Origin: Scedosporium boydii
Lineage: Eukaryota > Ascomycota > Sordariomycetes > Microascales > Microascaceae
DNA: 64,000 nt
Assembly: GCA_002221725.1 (NCBI GenBank)
Contig: NJFT01000171.1
Location: forward strand, 25,971 to 89,970
Direction of reading: 5' to 3'
The position numbers and the translations under genes were made by a program. This document shows positions 61,621 through 64,000 of the stretch, in pieces; within the stretch, counting starts at the first letter, position 1; each line of letters begins with the position of its first letter. The notes beneath the pieces are model-generated. The model was not told the DNA's origin. It worked only from the letters and a program-made list of their open reading frames with translations, and ran no database searches.

Positions 61621-64000
61621 AATGTACAACGGGAACTACGAACTACTTCGTAGATGGAGATGCTGGGCTAACCAATTTGACAATGGAAGCCACGACCGGA
61701 GCAATGTGGACCGAGCTACCGAGACCGAGATAGGACGTGCGGGCTTAGGGAAGAGAATGGAGACTTGGACTCCAGCAACAGAGACGGCGTCTAAAAGAGA
61801 TTGATGATTGTGGTTCTTTTTGGGTTTGCGGGTGCACAGGAAGAGTGGTATGTTATGACGTCTTCGAGAACTCTACTTGCAAGCTGCTCGTTTGGCTGGG
61901 GAGGCTGGAAACTGGAGACCGTCAACTGGAAACTAGCTTGGCGATGGGATCTACCTCTGATATAGTGACGGCATCCCTCATCCCTCGTCCAGTTCCCGGC
62001 GCACACAATATCAATTGAGGCGGACACGTATATGCAGCGATATAGCTTCATTCACAGTCAAGGAGATATCGGGGAAGATCCATGATAAGCGTTGCCGTGA
62101 CGTGATACTGTAAGTGGATGAGGAACGTAGTATCAGCAGCTCTGATAGAATTGACAGCCGTGCGCCGCAAGGTGAAGAGAGTCCAGAACAAATCCTCGGC
62201 CTCTCTCCTCCCTCCACCCAATGGCCTGAGACTCGGGGATTCGAACTCGGGAAACATTGAGGCAACATGTGACGACGCACTGAGTATGAACGTGCAGAGC
62301 CCACTTCACCGAAATGATGATGCCCGCAAGGTTCCCCCTTCTCATCCGCATCGATTCACCGCTTGAAAGTACCGAGCAAGAAAAGAATCGAGATTCTGCT
62401 AGGCCGAGAGCGGTATAGGACGGACCGGCCTGGTCTGGTCTAGTGTCGTGTAGTGAGAAACAAGCTACGACAAAACGAGACGACACGAGGAAAACACGAT
62501 GATAGCCGACGGGTACGAGCACGGGCACCAAGGCCAAGATTAGTGGACACGACGAAGCACACGAACCACGAAACTAGGTTGTTAGGTTAGTGCAACTGTG
62601 TAGACTTGAGTGGGCATGGGCAATATGGAGGAGAAAGGTCCAGTCATGGCTCGGAGCACTAGGATTACAAGACGACAGTTCAGATGTTCAGATCTCATGC
62701 TGCCATACACAGACGTTCACACAAGTTCAACCTCAAGTACTTTTGTCGGTTTTTTTTTTTCCCATGTTTCATTTCGCGGCCCAACTTTGCCTCGGAAAGA
62801 CGTCAGTCAATGTATGCACGGTCTTGACTCTTGACCAAAGGCCGCCTTGGCCTTGGCCCGGCGCATTCCGCGAGCCCGGGAGATGGGAAAATAGGAGATG
62901 CGAGGTGGAGTTGAACCAGTCGGTGAGTTCGGTTTTATAGGTCCACGTTTATCAGGATCAATTGATTCATTGATATCAATCACGGAGAGTTCCCCGCTCG
63001 GTGTGACGGTCGCTTCTAGACTCTGCTCGGCTTGCGTCCGAAGACGGCCAACACACACCATTGAAACATTGGAACTATTGATCGATCTGACCCAGGTGCT
63101 GTTCAAGAACATATCTTATTGCTACTACCATGAGATGATAGGCATCAAGAATGCCTCCCAATCACACAGAGCAGCTTCGCCATACACCCACGTCTTAAAT
63201 AAAGGAGGGAAAAAAAGACCAGGTCTAGGCTTCTAGAATCCAGTCTGCCGGCATTCCCTTCCTCTGGCTCGGCTGCTGCTGCACCCGCTTATGGAAGTAT
63301 ACGCGGGTAGGTCGTATTGGTAGTTTATTCGGTCTTACACCTCAACTCGCATCTACACTATCAAGGTCATTGCATTGGATCAAAAATGTCACCTCGATGC
63401 GTTCAGTCTAATCCAATCCCAGCCAAGCCAATCCTTCCAGAACGCCCAAGCTGCCCGAACCTACGTCCAATGGATTTGGCAGTTGGCCCAACGAGGCGAG
63501 GAAGAAGACTGAAGAGGTAAAGAGGGGGGGTTGGTTTGTTTCTCCGCGATGTTCCGTCAAGAGGTTGAAGATTAGCCAGAAGAAGAAAAAAATGAGGACG
63601 CCACCTGCAAGCAAGCAAGCCTTTCACAATGTCTGCCCCACGTCTGTCCCATCTGTCCCATCTTTCCCATGTTCCCATTTTCCCGTGCTCATCCCGGAAC
63701 ACACGAGCCTGTCACGAGCACACCAAACGTCCCTATTTCTCGCATGAAATTCCTGCAGCTAGTTTCTGCCCAATTTGATCCCTGTGGCTCCTCTCCCTTG
63801 CCAAAGTTGGTCTTAATTCTACATCCAGCCATTGAGCTTCGTCGGGATGCACTTCGTAAACTAGTTCGTTCGAGTCCTCCTACTCATGGGTAGTGGCGTC
63901 ATGCTCCGGACACTAGCAAGGGGGGGAGGCTCCCGAGATAGATTCCAGTGTTTCTTTTTGTCCCTTGAGCTTCTTTATCCACCCCGCACTGCTCGTGAAA

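Larger units (their letters stand above)
60806..64000. other. Intergenic region upstream of the dehydratase gene, to the window end
   Basis: About 3.2 kb with no supportable gene. The left end should contain the dehydratase promoter. Notable items are a perfect 26-bp palindrome (61452-61477), a degenerate AGGCAGG/GTAGACCTAG repeat block (61541-61620), one TACTTCGTA (61644), one ATCAATTGAT (62957) and an AGACCAGACCAGG-like tract on the minus strand near 62426-62440. The right end is cut by the window. Confidence 0.55.

Noticed and set aside
62230..62260. tRNA T-arm-like GTTCGAATCC on the minus strand
   Set aside because: The stem does not pair and there is no cloverleaf around it.

Overview
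The window is chromosomal DNA from a filamentous ascomycete (Pezizomycotina, most likely Sordariomycetes). The evidence is many short GT-AG introns with CTAAC/CTAAT-type branch sites and eukaryotic housekeeping genes in mixed orientation with no operons. Fungus-typical families are also present: a C2H2 plus fungal-specific transcription factor, a GPI-type aspartic protease, a KRE2/GT15 mannosyltransferase and a DUF4604 protein. All gene models were spliced by eye from reading frame, splice signals and family knowledge. No tRNA, rRNA, CRISPR or intact transposon was found.

Layout. 0.2-4.0 kb: a 1188-aa C2H2 zinc-finger transcription factor (minus). 4.0-20.6 kb: about 16 kb with no supportable gene, but rich in copies of a short motif (TACTTCGTA). 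20.6-22.7 kb: a GPI-type pepsin-like protease whose pro-region carries about 30-residue TLPV repeats (minus). 22.7-29.9 kb: a second gene-poor stretch that becomes pyrimidine-rich. 29.9-31.4 kb: two small convergent genes for single-pass membrane proteins. 32.2-33.8 kb: an unrecognised 524-aa protein with three IW(S/T)DPK repeats (minus). 34.4-60.8 kb is gene-dense. In order it holds RAD5 (minus), an NDUFAF6-like complex I assembly factor (plus), a frameshifted APH-kinase pseudogene (minus), mitoribosomal bS6m (plus), DCN1 (minus, with a 2.8-kb intron), a peroxisomal TesB thioesterase (minus), COX4 (plus), a DUF4604 protein (minus), a GT15 mannosyltransferase (plus) and dihydroxy-acid dehydratase (minus). 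60.8-64 kb has no supportable gene but contains a perfect 26-bp palindrome.

How the genes relate. There is no biosynthetic cluster. Several neighbours are mitochondrial (complex I assembly, bS6m, COX4), and RAD5 shares a 515-bp divergent promoter with the complex I factor. The most unusual items are the two dispersed motif families confined to non-coding DNA, the two repeat-bearing proteins, the DCN1 intron, an 8-nt microexon in the dehydratase gene, and the decaying kinase gene.
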